Origin: Leeuwenhoekiella sp. | GTDB lineage: Bacteria > Bacteroidota > Bacteroidia > Flavobacteriales > Flavobacteriaceae | Length of the DNA: 64,000 bases | Assembly (NCBI GenBank): GCA_002708845.1 | Contig: PAPI01000001.1 | Span: 372,001 to 436,000, forward strand | Direction of reading: 5' to 3' | In this document: one piece after another, positions 43,602 to 52,591 of the stretch | How the letters are laid out: each line of letters opens with the position of its first letter | How positions within the stretch are numbered: position 1 is the stretch's first letter | Program-made: the position numbers and the translations under genes | Notes under the pieces: generated by a model | Told to the model about the DNA's origin: nothing | Database searches by the model: none | The model's input: only the letters and a program-made list of their open reading frames with translations

Positions 43602-44792
43602 TCAGGTTAAGTTAGACGTGATTTTGTCTAAAACCTTAATTAATGTACGACATCCCTTTTCAATTTCTTCATTAGAAATTGTTAATGGTGGTGTTATGCG
43701 AATAGCACGGGCTTCAAATAATAGCCAGAATAGAATGAGGCCTTCATCCTGAGCTTTAAGTATGGCTTGTGAGGTGATATCAGCAGAAGGCGTAAGGGCG
43801 GCAAGCATCAACCCCTTGCCACGTATTTCTTCAATTAAAGGGTGAATTAACAGGCTTCTGATTAGCTTTTCCTTTTCTAAAGCCTGTTGCATCAGATTTT
43901 CTTGTAAAATAGTTTTTATAGTGGCCAACGCAGCTGCCGCAATGACAGGATGACCGCCAAATGTGGTAATGTGGCCAAGCTTGGGATTGTTTGACAACAA
44001 TTGCATATGCTCTGTTGAAGCGGTAAATGCACCTACAGGCATACCACCACCCATCCCTTTTCCCATAACCACGATGTCTGGTACCACATTGTAGTTTTCA
44101 AAACCGAAAAAAGTTCCCGTTCTGCCAAAACCCGGTTGTATTTCGTCAAGTATGAGCAGAGCTCCTACTTCTTCACAGCGTTTTTTTATTGCAGAAAGCC
44201 AACCTTCAGCAGGCTCTATAAATCCGGCTCCTCCCTGAATCGTTTCGAGCACGACGCCGGCTGTTTCAGACGTGATGGCTTTTAGTGCATCAAATGAATT
44301 ATAATCTATATGCTTTATTCCTCCTACGAGTGGCCTGAAGGGAGCTATACGTTCTTCAAAATTCATCAGGCTTAAAGCACCGTAAGTATTACCGTGATAG
44401 GCCTGGTTTGCCGAAATAATCTCTCGTCTGCCGGTTACACGTCTTGCAAGTTTCATCGCACCGTCTATGGCTTCGGTGCCGCTATTTACAAGATACGTTT
44501 GTTCAAGTGGATCAGGAAGCAATTCTGAGAGTAGTCTGGTCAATTGAACAGCGGGGCTTTGAGCATATTCCCCATAAACCATCACGTGCAGATACTTTTC
44601 GCTTTGCTCACGTATGGCATTAAGCACATTGGGATGCCCGTGGCCAACACTGGTAGCAGAGACCCCGGCAACAAAATCAAGATAGGCTTTACCATTCGTG
44701 TCGTATACATAAGAGCCTTTAGCGTGCGAAACTTCCATGGCTAAAGGGTGCGGCGTGGTTTGCGCCTGATATTTTAGAAAATCAGCTTTCAT
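43602..44792 (-). CDS. Class III PLP-dependent aminotransferase
   Basis: 396 residues, acetylornithine/ornithine-type fold I enzyme. PLP contacts are NSGTEAIDGAMKLARR (about 104-119), YHGNTYGALSL, ILDEIQPGFGRTG, and the Schiff-base Lys in VMGKGMGGGMPVGAF. The final segments ARAIRITPPLTISNEEI are the usual C-terminus. The substrate is unclear; relatives are labelled aspartate aminotransferase family. Its start overlaps the OstA-like gene by 11 bases, so the two are coupled. Confidence 0.85.
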   Translation of the reverse strand: MKADFLKYQAQTTPHPLAMEVSHAKGSYVYDTNGKAYLDFVAGVSATSVGHGHPNVLNAIREQSEKYLHVMVYGEYAQSPAVQLTRLLSELLPDPLEQTYLVNSGTEAIDGAMKLARRVTGRREIISANQAYHGNTYGALSLMNFEERIAPFRPLVGGIKHIDYNSFDALKAITSETAGVVLETIQGGAGFIEPAEGWLSAIKKRCEEVGALLILDEIQPGFGRTGTFFGFENYNVVPDIVVMGKGMGGGMPVGAFTASTEHMQLLSNNPKLGHITTFGGHPVIAAAALATIKTILQENLMQQALEKEKLIRSLLIHPLIEEIRGKGLMLAALTPSADITSQAILKAQDEGLILFWLLFEARAIRITPPLTISNEEIEKGCRTLIKVLDKITSNLT

Positions 44793-46614
44793 TATCGCTG
44801 TTTACAGAGTCTTTTACTTTATCCTGAGGTAATTCCCGCAGTTGAGGCACGGGGGTACTTTCTTCCTCGTCAGTAGCACCCGGTTGTAAAGTGGCTTTTT
44901 CATTTACAGGTACTCCTATGCCGGGCGCATCTTCCTCCCGGTTTTTAAAGTCAGAAGGTTTGAGTCGCGAAGCACCCGGTATATCGAGTTCTTCTTCCGG
45001 AATACTGTTGTCAAAGAAATCTTCTTCAATTTCAGGGAGTGGTATTCCCTGAATCTTAGTTAATGTAAAAGGCGCTTCACCCTTAAAAATATCTTCTTTA
45101 GTAAGTAGCCGTTCATCACCACGCCAATTGAGTCCCGGAAACTCCCGTTGATCTTTCGCGAATTTCGTTAGTGGAAACACTTCGCCATCTACCTGACGCC
45201 ATTTGGTAACTTCAGTAAGTGCATTCTCTTCAAGGATTGCAGTTATTGACGCCGATTTACTTTTATCAACGCCCTGAAGCATACCATCTTCACCTCGCAT
45301 AAAATTGATGCTTTCAGCATTTTTTACAATGTCAATCTGATGGAGGGCATTGTCTTGAAAAGTGCCAAAAAGCGTAACTCCCTTTACCTGATTATACCCT
45401 AATTTATCCGGCTGATCATATAGAGGGATGGTGTCTTGCTGTGCCAGGAATGCGTTCTCAAATACCCGAAGCGAATCGAGTTGCTCTGTTTTCGTATTGC
45501 TTTTTAAATGAATACTGTCACCGGTCATCTGGCTAAGACCACTCCATAAAATGGGTTTGCCAATCATTTGGGTAAGACCTGTTTCCTGATTGATGTGAAT
45601 CGAATCGCACTTACCGCTAAGGTCGCTTTTAAACAGGCGGACGTTGTAGTAACCACGCACGATTCGTTTGTCGGGGACTCCTGTGACGACAAGACGATCG
45701 CCGTGCACATAAACCGAATCCTGTTCCTGAACGGTAATAGCCACTGCTCTTTTAGTAATAAAAACGGAATCTTTCGCCTTATATACTTCGGCATAATGCC
45801 CTTTAATAATGCTGCTGTTGGCGGTGTCAATTACCCGGATATTGTTTGTTGCCGAAGCAAAATTGGTAGGCCGGTCAAAATACAAACTGTCTCCAAAAAC
45901 TATACGGTTGTCATAATCTATACGGGAATTTTTTACAAAATATCCATTATCATTACGGGTATCATAATAGCCCCGCTCGCAGTAAACCGTGCTGGTTTCA
46001 CTGGTGATTGTTGAAGGTCCATATAGGTAAGCAACTCCGCTTTCTGAATAAAAATCAAGTTGCTCACTATCTATCACATACTCCGGATTGGTAACGACCA
46101 CATCCTGAATAAACGAATATTTATCCTGATCCAGAAAGTAGCGGCCAATTTTACTTGTAATGACACTAGCGGTGTCTCTTAAAGTTCCACCACTGCGATA
46201 ATAGGCCTGTTGTTTAAGGCGATCAAAATAGAGTGTGTCTGTATCCAGGGTAGCTGTAGGCGTTTGCAAATTTACCTTACCTGAAGCCCAGGCAAATTGC
46301 GTATCACCATTGTACTCGGCATAATTGCTTCGCATACTTATGGTATCACCCTGATTCATGCGCACATTACCTATGGCGCGTACAAAATTTTCATTTTTAT
46401 AATGAAAGGCTAGATCGCACCACATTTCAATTCCTTTGTGTACAATATATACCTGATTGGTATTTTTGTACATCACTAAAGCCCCGGGATATTTTTCTTC
46501 ATCGATTTGCGAAATGTCTGAAGTAATATCCAGTTCTTCTCCTTCCTGGCCTAAAGCCGAAAGAGAAACGAGTAAGCTTAAGATAATTATTGATTTCTGT
46601 AAAAAACCGGGCAT
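44782..46614 (-). CDS. OstA-like protein (LptA/LptD N-terminal domain repeats)
   Basis: 610 residues from the ATG at 46614 (MPGFLQKSIIILSLLV), giving a signal peptide that ends ALGQ. A longer start at 46674 would bury it. The body is beta-rich with repeated strands (RAIGNVRMNQGDTISMRSNY, QFAWASGKVNLQTPTATLD, VYVHGDRLVVTGVPDKRIV) of the OstA/LptA jelly-roll type that bridges LPS to the outer membrane. The C-terminal about 100 residues are acidic and low-complexity. In flavobacteria it is linked to LPS export by family only. The aminotransferase gene is coupled downstream. Confidence 0.85.
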   Translation of the reverse strand: MPGFLQKSIIILSLLVSLSALGQEGEELDITSDISQIDEEKYPGALVMYKNTNQVYIVHKGIEMWCDLAFHYKNENFVRAIGNVRMNQGDTISMRSNYAEYNGDTQFAWASGKVNLQTPTATLDTDTLYFDRLKQQAYYRSGGTLRDTASVITSKIGRYFLDQDKYSFIQDVVVTNPEYVIDSEQLDFYSESGVAYLYGPSTITSETSTVYCERGYYDTRNDNGYFVKNSRIDYDNRIVFGDSLYFDRPTNFASATNNIRVIDTANSSIIKGHYAEVYKAKDSVFITKRAVAITVQEQDSVYVHGDRLVVTGVPDKRIVRGYYNVRLFKSDLSGKCDSIHINQETGLTQMIGKPILWSGLSQMTGDSIHLKSNTKTEQLDSLRVFENAFLAQQDTIPLYDQPDKLGYNQVKGVTLFGTFQDNALHQIDIVKNAESINFMRGEDGMLQGVDKSKSASITAILEENALTEVTKWRQVDGEVFPLTKFAKDQREFPGLNWRGDERLLTKEDIFKGEAPFTLTKIQGIPLPEIEEDFFDNSIPEEELDIPGASRLKPSDFKNREEDAPGIGVPVNEKATLQPGATDEEESTPVPQLRELPQDKVKDSVNSDNES

Positions 46615-46700
46615 AGCATATTTTGATGCAAAGATAACGGAAAAACCTCCGCCTAAAGTATAGCTTGGGTTCAAAATTGAACCGGGTGTTTCATATGAAA

Positions 46701-47276
46701 TCAGGCCTTTTTAGCCTTTGCTTCTTTGATCATTTCAATATAGAAGTCTTCGGTAAGCTGATCTTTGGAAATTTGAAGTTCTACCAGAAGCTTGTAAAGT
46801 ACCTCAAAAAGCCCGTCTGTATTTGGTTTTTGAGTGGTTTGTGTTTCGATCTCAATAAAAGAATCTTCTAATTCATCAAAACGAACCATTGCGATTTCAA
46901 CAGCTATTTCCTGATAGTGAAGGTTGAAAATTTCACAATGTTTGGCATAATGCGCGGTTTTTGCATAGCCCAGCTTAAAAAGGATTTGTTCGGAATTGCT
47001 GTGATCAATAACCAGCGTTTCGTATTCCGGTTTTGAACGGGTAAGTTTGTCGAAGGCCGCATCTTTAAAGGTTAGATAATGCCTGGCCTCGCCAGTATCA
47101 AGATTGGTTTTGGTACGCAGTCTGAACTCCTGATCTGCGGCGGTTAGTTGGTTATTTTTATCATAATACCGGTCGTCATAGTCTAATCTCATCTGAGAAT
47201 CAATCTTCAGATTGAGGATTTGATTTCGAGTTTCATTATAATTTCTGAGGCGGGCGGTAAGTTCTACTTCGTACAT
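46701..47276 (-). CDS. CYTH domain protein (class IV adenylate cyclase / thiamine triphosphatase-like)
   Basis: 191 residues. It starts MYEVELTARL, giving the E-x-E-x-[KR] metal-triphosphate motif, and has LRTKTNLDTGEARHYLTFKD (the R-x-R/K strand) and VEIAMVRFDELEDSFIEIET, typical of CYTH tunnel-fold enzymes that act on triphosphates. Cytoplasmic. The exact substrate (ATP, ThTP or PPPi) cannot be read. It is 51 bases downstream of the zinc-ribbon peptidase gene and may share its transcript. Confidence 0.85.
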   Translation of the reverse strand: MYEVELTARLRNYNETRNQILNLKIDSQMRLDYDDRYYDKNNQLTAADQEFRLRTKTNLDTGEARHYLTFKDAAFDKLTRSKPEYETLVIDHSNSEQILFKLGYAKTAHYAKHCEIFNLHYQEIAVEIAMVRFDELEDSFIEIETQTTQKPNTDGLFEVLYKLLVELQISKDQLTEDFYIEMIKEAKAKKA

Positions 47277-47327
47277 AAACGCGCTTTGGTTGTATAAAGT
47301 TAAGGCTTTCGCCGTAAGGCTAAAAAC

Positions 47328-48377
47328 TTATAATTGTACCACTTTATGAATAAATGCAAGCTTTTGTATTACCGGTTCAGAAATTACAAACGGATATAAA
47401 TCTGCTACTCCCATACTGCGACTTAGTGAGTTGACCACATAGGTAAGCGGTAAATAATGTTTAATGATTTTACGCATTGAGACCTCCTCGTAGGGATCGA
47501 AGTCACAACTGACATCCAGATTGGTATTCTTCTTTAAATCGGGGTCAATTTCAAGCCCGAAATGATAGGCGGTTTCAAGCATATCCATAATATGCAAATA
47601 ATGCGACCAGGTTTCTGCCCAGTCTTCCCAGGGATGCATGGTGGCATACGAACTGATGTAACGTTCACGCCAGTTTGAAGGCGGGCCATTCTGATAATGT
47701 TTTTGTAAAGCCTGGCCGTAGTCTAGTGTGTCATTGCCAAAAAGTCTTCTAAATTCCTGAAGTACTTTTGGATTCGGTTTTATAAGCGCATCCCAATAAA
47801 AATGGCCAACCTCGTGCCTGAAATGCCCTAAAAGCGTACGGTATCTTTCTGAAAGCTGTTCTTTGATATACTCTCTATGTACGGAATCTGCTTCGTTGAT
47901 GTTTAAGGTTATTCTACCATTGGCGTGCCCCGTTTTTACAGCATTTGGTTTATTCGGGTCTGAAGCCAAAAAATCAAAGCTTAGTTCCAACTTCTCATTG
48001 TTTAGAATAAATACGTAGGGTAAATTGAGTTTATGAAGGCTGTAGAATAATCTTCTTTTTGCCGCTTCGATCTTTTGCCAGTCTAATTTGTTTTCAGGGA
48101 AGCTAAGATCAGGTATCATATGATTGGTTTCACAAGCCTCGCAAAAGGATTCTTCATCAGTATTTGAAACCAGCCAGTTACAGGCATCTAAACTGTGATT
48201 GGCACAATAGGTGAGTGTATTTTGAGTATCAGGATGAGCTACTGTAGTTTCTTTCGAAGGAAAGGAAAGCATCTCTTCGGCATCAAATAAATACCCCAGA
48301 CTATTCCCGCATTTTTCACAAAAGGTATTTTCAAAATAGATTGGATTCTTACAATTGCTGCACTGAAAAATTTTCAT
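47328..48377 (-). CDS. Putative zinc-binding peptidase with N-terminal zinc ribbons
   Basis: 349 residues. The N-terminus has two zinc-ribbon halves, CSNCKNPIYFENTFCEKCG (4 Cys) and a second cysteine set (CANHSLDACNW with CEACETNH). A peptidase domain follows with HEVGHFYWD (HExxH) and a later WEDWAETWSHYLHIMD that may supply the third ligand. This is the Peptidase_Mx-like family, common in Bacteroidota and other bacteria, with no signal peptide. It ends VIQKLAFIHKVVQL. It is 51 bases upstream of the CYTH gene. A regulatory or housekeeping protease role is inferred only. Confidence 0.85.
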   Translation of the reverse strand: MKIFQCSNCKNPIYFENTFCEKCGNSLGYLFDAEEMLSFPSKETTVAHPDTQNTLTYCANHSLDACNWLVSNTDEESFCEACETNHMIPDLSFPENKLDWQKIEAAKRRLFYSLHKLNLPYVFILNNEKLELSFDFLASDPNKPNAVKTGHANGRITLNINEADSVHREYIKEQLSERYRTLLGHFRHEVGHFYWDALIKPNPKVLQEFRRLFGNDTLDYGQALQKHYQNGPPSNWRERYISSYATMHPWEDWAETWSHYLHIMDMLETAYHFGLEIDPDLKKNTNLDVSCDFDPYEEVSMRKIIKHYLPLTYVVNSLSRSMGVADLYPFVISEPVIQKLAFIHKVVQL

Positions 48378-48454
48378 AGTTGGTTGGTTAAAGGCTTTGT
48401 AAATGTAGTAGTTAGATTGTTAGCCTTCTGCCAATTTCGTCTAAAAGTAGCGCC

Positions 48455-48485
48455 AAAAAAAAGCCTGAATATTTAATTCAGGCTT
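48455..48485 (-). terminator. Terminator after purA
   Basis: On the minus strand AAGCCTGAA, loop TTAAATA, TTCAGGCTT, followed by a T run (complement of 48454-48462). 9-bp perfect stem. Confidence 0.9.
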
Positions 48486-48508
48486 TAATGATTTAAAATA
48501 TTTATTCC

Positions 48509-49780
48509 TTACCTGTGGATCGTCTGGGTACGATCTGGTCCTACTGAAACGATTTTAATAGGAACACGGAGTTCTTTCTCCAGAAAATCAATGTAATCAT
48601 TGAGTTCTTTAGGTAATTGTTCATCTTCCTGCATTTTGGTAAGATCTTCTGCCCAGCCTTTCATTTCTGTATAAACCGGCTCTACATTTTCAGGCTCGAT
48701 ATTGTAAGGAAGGTGGTCTATAACTTCACCTTTGTATTTGTACTGAGTACAAATCTTAAGCGTATCAAAGCCACTCAAAACATCTCCCTTCATCATCATC
48801 AATTGGGTAACACCATTTACGCGTACAGCATATTTTAGCGCAACCAGGTCTAACCATCCGCAACGACGGGGTCTTCCGGTTGTAGCGCCAAACTCATTAC
48901 CCACACGACCCATAGTCGCACCTACCTCGTCAAAAAGTTCAGTAGGGAAGGGGCCTGAACCCACGCGTGTAGTATAAGCCTTGAAAATTCCGAAAACTTC
49001 AGCTATTTGTCCCGGCGCAACGCCTAAACCTGTGCAGGCTCCTGCAGCAGTGGTATTTGATGAAGTCACATAAGGATATGTCCCGAAGTCTATATCAAGT
49101 AAGGATCCCTGAGCACCTTCCGCCAAAATTGATTTTCCGGACTGTTGTGCCTGATACAGATATTCTTCAGAATCGATAAAAGTTAGCGATTTTAATACTT
49201 CAACGGCTTTGAAGAATTCGGTTTCCAGTTCGTCAAGATTATACTCAATCTTAGCGTCGTAGAAATCGATCATATCGATATGCTTGTCACGCAAAGCTGT
49301 GTATCGATCTTTCCAGTCTTCAAGTTCCAAATCACCTACGCGAATACCATTACGACCGGTTTTATCCATGTAAGTAGGTCCAATTCCTTTAAGGGTCGAG
49401 CCTATTTTGGCTTTACCTTTTGAAGCTTCGGAAGCCGCATCCAGTAAGCGGTGTGTGGGTAAAATAAGATGTGCTTTACGCGAAATAAGAAGCTTCTCTT
49501 TAATATTAAGCTTAAACTTAGATAGATTGTCAAGTTCTTTTCTGAAAATCACCGGGTCTATAACTACGCCGTTTCCTACCAGATTGATCGCGTTTTCGTG
49601 AAAAATCCCTGAAGGAATGGTGTGTAATACGTGTTTAATACCATCAAACTCTAAGGTGTGTCCTGCGTTTGGACCGCCCTGAAAACGGGCTATGATATCG
49701 TAATTTTTAGTAAGTACGTCAACTATTTTGCCTTTTCCTTCATCTCCCCACTGGAGACCAAGTAGTAAATCTACTGCCAT
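48509..49780 (-). CDS. purA: PurA, adenylosuccinate synthetase
   Basis: 423 residues. It joins IMP and aspartate using GTP, the first step to AMP. It starts VDLLLGLQWGDEGKGKIVDV with the P-loop-like GDEGKGK (12-18), and has GNGVVIDP, IGSTLKGIGPTYMDKTGRNG, and STNTTAAGACTG-like SSNTTAAGACTGLG. Length is normal. It starts immediately after the Fur stop codon (zero spacing), which follows relA/spoT, so (p)ppGpp metabolism, a metal regulator and a known (p)ppGpp target sit in one unit. Confidence 0.97.
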   Translation of the reverse strand: MAVDLLLGLQWGDEGKGKIVDVLTKNYDIIARFQGGPNAGHTLEFDGIKHVLHTIPSGIFHENAINLVGNGVVIDPVIFRKELDNLSKFKLNIKEKLLISRKAHLILPTHRLLDAASEASKGKAKIGSTLKGIGPTYMDKTGRNGIRVGDLELEDWKDRYTALRDKHIDMIDFYDAKIEYNLDELETEFFKAVEVLKSLTFIDSEEYLYQAQQSGKSILAEGAQGSLLDIDFGTYPYVTSSNTTAAGACTGLGVAPGQIAEVFGIFKAYTTRVGSGPFPTELFDEVGATMGRVGNEFGATTGRPRRCGWLDLVALKYAVRVNGVTQLMMMKGDVLSGFDTLKICTQYKYKGEVIDHLPYNIEPENVEPVYTEMKGWAEDLTKMQEDEQLPKELNDYIDFLEKELRVPIKIVSVGPDRTQTIHR

Positions 49781-50269
49781 CTATGAATTGTTGTCTTCGG
49801 TTGTATTTTTTGTTGAATCTTCGGGTTTACGGTTACCGTAAAAATAAAGGGAGTGCTTGTTGATTTCGATATTAAAAACCTCTTCGATCGTTTTCTTGAT
49901 CGACTGAATACGCGGATCACAGAATTCAATCACCTCTCCGGTATCGGTTAAAATAACGTGATCATGCTGTTTGTCAAAATAGGATTTCTCGTATTGTGAC
50001 TGATTTTGGCCAAACTGATGTTTACGCACCAAGCCGCATGAAAGCAAAAGTTCTATGGTGTTGTACAGCGTAGCGCGACTAACCCGATATTTTTTATTTT
50101 TCATGCTGATGTACAGCGTCTCGATATCAAAATGATCGTTGTAATTGTAAATTTCTTGTAGAATGGCATAACGCTCTGGGGTTTTGCGATGCCCGTTTTC
50201 TTCAAGAAACTTGGTAAAGACGTTTTTAACGACTTCCTGATCTTTATTTATTGTTGCTTTAGGTACCAT
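49781..50269 (-). CDS. Fur family transcriptional regulator
   Basis: 162 residues from the ATG at 50269. A TTG at 50293 is in frame but unlikely. The DNA-binding helix is in [14 protein letters not shown] and [19 protein letters not shown], and the dimer-domain metal site [15 protein letters not shown] is present. The two CxxC structural-zinc pairs of Fur/PerR are missing: the first is ILTDTGE and the C-terminal one is absent. Short and acidic at the C-terminus. It lies between relA/spoT and purA with gaps of 24 and 0 bases. Which metal or oxidant it senses is not determinable. Confidence 0.9.
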   Translation of the reverse strand: MVPKATINKDQEVVKNVFTKFLEENGHRKTPERYAILQEIYNYNDHFDIETLYISMKNKKYRVSRATLYNTIELLLSCGLVRKHQFGQNQSQYEKSYFDKQHDHVILTDTGEVIEFCDPRIQSIKKTIEEVFNIEINKHSLYFYGNRKPEDSTKNTTEDNNS

Positions 50270-50293
50270 AATAGAGGGTGCAAATTTACGCAA

Positions 50294-52510
50294 TTACAAG
50301 CGCATGACTTTATCGATACCGTTTATTTTTTTCAAGTTTTCCATCAGCCTTCGTAAATGCTCTTTGTTTTTAACAATAACCGTGATTTTTCCACTAAAGA
50401 CACCGTCGTTTGTCGTAAAATTGAGATTGCGCATATTTACGTGCATGTGCTCTGAAATCTCTCGCGTCACGTGATTTACCAATCCCAGAGTATCAATACC
50501 GGTAAGTTCAAGCTCTGCCTGAAAGTCCTGAGCAGACGAGTCTATCCATTTTGCTGGAATAATGCGATATGCATAATTGCTTTGCAAGGATAAAGCATTT
50601 GGGCAGTTTTGCTTGTGTACGCGTATTCCTTCAGAAACAGTAGTAAAACCAAATACCTTATCGCCAGGAATGGGATTGCAACACGGGGCAAGCGTATAAT
50701 CAAGCTTTTGCTCGTCTTTACCAAAAACAAGCATATCAAACTTATCAGTGATCTCGTCTTTATCAACGTGCTCTGCAACCGGCGGCTTCCTGATTTTATT
50801 TTTAAAGAAACTTACAAACGCATTGCTGCGGGAAGCGGCATATTCTTTAATCATCTTATTATCTATCGTGCCAATTCCTACACGATAAAACAAATCGAGA
50901 CTGGTTTTAAGCTTAAAATAAATCACCATTTCGTTAATGACACCCTCATCTAATGTGATCTTCTGAGAGCGTAATTTACGGGTGAGAATAACTTTACCAT
51001 CCTCGGCAATAGTTTTCTTTTCGTCTTTAAGTGAAGATTTTATTTTTGCGCGGGCACGTGCTGTAGTGGCATAGTCCAGCCAGTTATTGTTGGGCCTTGC
51101 GTGCTCACTTGTAATGATTTCTACCTGATCACCACTCTTAAGTTCGTGACTTAAAGGAACCAGTTTGCCATTTACCCGGGCACCGCGGGTGTGCATACCT
51201 ATTTCGGTATGTATACTGAATGCAAAATCAAGCGGTGTGGCTGCTTTAGGCAGGGATTTCAAATCACCCTGAGGTGTAAATACAAAAATTTCTTTGTTGT
51301 ACAGATTCAGCTTGAATTGTTCAACAAACTCAATGGCATTAGTCTCATTTCCTTCTAGAGCTTCCTGAAGACGGTTTAACCACTGGTCGAGGGTACGGTC
51401 TTCTTCGGTTTGGTCTGTACTACCTTGCTTATATTTATAATGAGCCGCATAGCCTTTTTCGGCTATCTCATTCATTCGGTCTGAGCGAATTTGTACTTCC
51501 ACCCATCTGCCTTTCAGACCCATAACAGTGATGTGCAAGGCTTCGTAACCGGTTGATTTGGGAGACGAAATCCAGTCACGCAGACGGGTAGGGTTTGGCC
51601 TAAAGTGATCGGTAATTATAGAATAAATCTTCCACGCGAGGAATTTCTCGTTCTCAGGGGTTGATTTATAAATTATTCGAATGGCAAACTTGTCGTAAAC
51701 CTGATCAAAAGGAATGTTTTGCTTCAGCATTTTACGCCGAATGCTGTAAATAGATTTAGGCCGCCCTTTTATCTCATAATCTAAAACTTCTTTGTCAAGC
51801 GATTGTTTTACGGCATTGGTAAACTCTTCAATATACTGATCCTGTTGCTCTTTGGTCTCCTTCATCTTACGCGAAATGTCTTTAAACACTTCGGGTTCGG
51901 TGTATTTGAGGCCCAGATCTTCCAGTTCGGTCTTTATGTTGTACAGACCGATTCTATGAGCCAGAGGAGCGTAGATATAGAGGGTTTCGCTGGCAATTTT
52001 AACCTGCTTATCAGGCCGCATCGAGTCCATCGTTTGCATATTGTGCAAGCGGTCTGCAATCTTGATGATGATTACCCTAACGTCATCGTTTATGGTAAGC
52101 AGCATTTTCCTGAAATTCTCTGCCTGCAATGAAACGTCACGGTGCTTTTTCAGGTTTGAGATTTTTGTAAGTCCGTCGACAATGCGGGCAACGGTCTCAC
52201 CAAACAACTCCTCAAGATCATCAAGGGTATAGGACGTATCCTCAACCACATCATGTAATAAAGCTGCTGCAATAGAAGTAGCGTCCATCCCAATTTCGCT
52301 GGCAACAATACGTGCCACGGCAAGTGGATGGAAAACATAAGCCTCACCCGACTTACGGCGCTGATCTTTGTGCGCATCAACAGCCACCTCAAATGCCTTT
52401 CTGATCATTTTTTTATCATCATCAGAAAGGGTGCGATAACTTATACGCAGCAGCTCTTTATATTGCCTGGTGAGCTCTTTATTTTCTTCTTCTAATTCAA
52501 CAGCTGTCAT
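50294..52510 (-). CDS. RelA/SpoT bifunctional (p)ppGpp synthetase/hydrolase
   Basis: 738 residues. The HD hydrolase domain (about 45-195) keeps the metal ligands: HPLAVARIVA, AALLHDVVEDT and VIIIKIADRLHNMQ. The synthetase domain (about 240-360) has RIIYKSTPENEKF, SPKSTGYEALHITV and WVEVQIRSDRMNEIAEKG. Then a TGS domain (VFTPQGDLKSLPKAATPLDF) and a C-terminal ACT domain (about 660-738). Both activities are intact by motif. It heads an operon with fur and purA. In Bacteroidota a second Rel is often elsewhere; this copy has the full architecture. Confidence 0.95.
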   Translation of the reverse strand: MTAVELEEENKELTRQYKELLRISYRTLSDDDKKMIRKAFEVAVDAHKDQRRKSGEAYVFHPLAVARIVASEIGMDATSIAAALLHDVVEDTSYTLDDLEELFGETVARIVDGLTKISNLKKHRDVSLQAENFRKMLLTINDDVRVIIIKIADRLHNMQTMDSMRPDKQVKIASETLYIYAPLAHRIGLYNIKTELEDLGLKYTEPEVFKDISRKMKETKEQQDQYIEEFTNAVKQSLDKEVLDYEIKGRPKSIYSIRRKMLKQNIPFDQVYDKFAIRIIYKSTPENEKFLAWKIYSIITDHFRPNPTRLRDWISSPKSTGYEALHITVMGLKGRWVEVQIRSDRMNEIAEKGYAAHYKYKQGSTDQTEEDRTLDQWLNRLQEALEGNETNAIEFVEQFKLNLYNKEIFVFTPQGDLKSLPKAATPLDFAFSIHTEIGMHTRGARVNGKLVPLSHELKSGDQVEIITSEHARPNNNWLDYATTARARAKIKSSLKDEKKTIAEDGKVILTRKLRSQKITLDEGVINEMVIYFKLKTSLDLFYRVGIGTIDNKMIKEYAASRSNAFVSFFKNKIRKPPVAEHVDKDEITDKFDMLVFGKDEQKLDYTLAPCCNPIPGDKVFGFTTVSEGIRVHKQNCPNALSLQSNYAYRIIPAKWIDSSAQDFQAELELTGIDTLGLVNHVTREISEHMHVNMRNLNFTTNDGVFSGKITVIVKNKEHLRRLMENLKKINGIDKVMRL

Positions 52511-52591
52511 AATTTAAAAGTACAACTATATCCCAAAAAAGCAAATGGAATTAGGTCTTCTCTTAACCGAAGGATAAGCCAGTTTTTAAAA

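Noticed and set aside
45568-46014. 148-codon ORF antisense to the OstA-like gene
   Set aside because: It lies wholly inside a clearly coding gene in the other orientation, has no recognisable domain, and its Cys/Ile/Thr composition is typical of a shadow frame.
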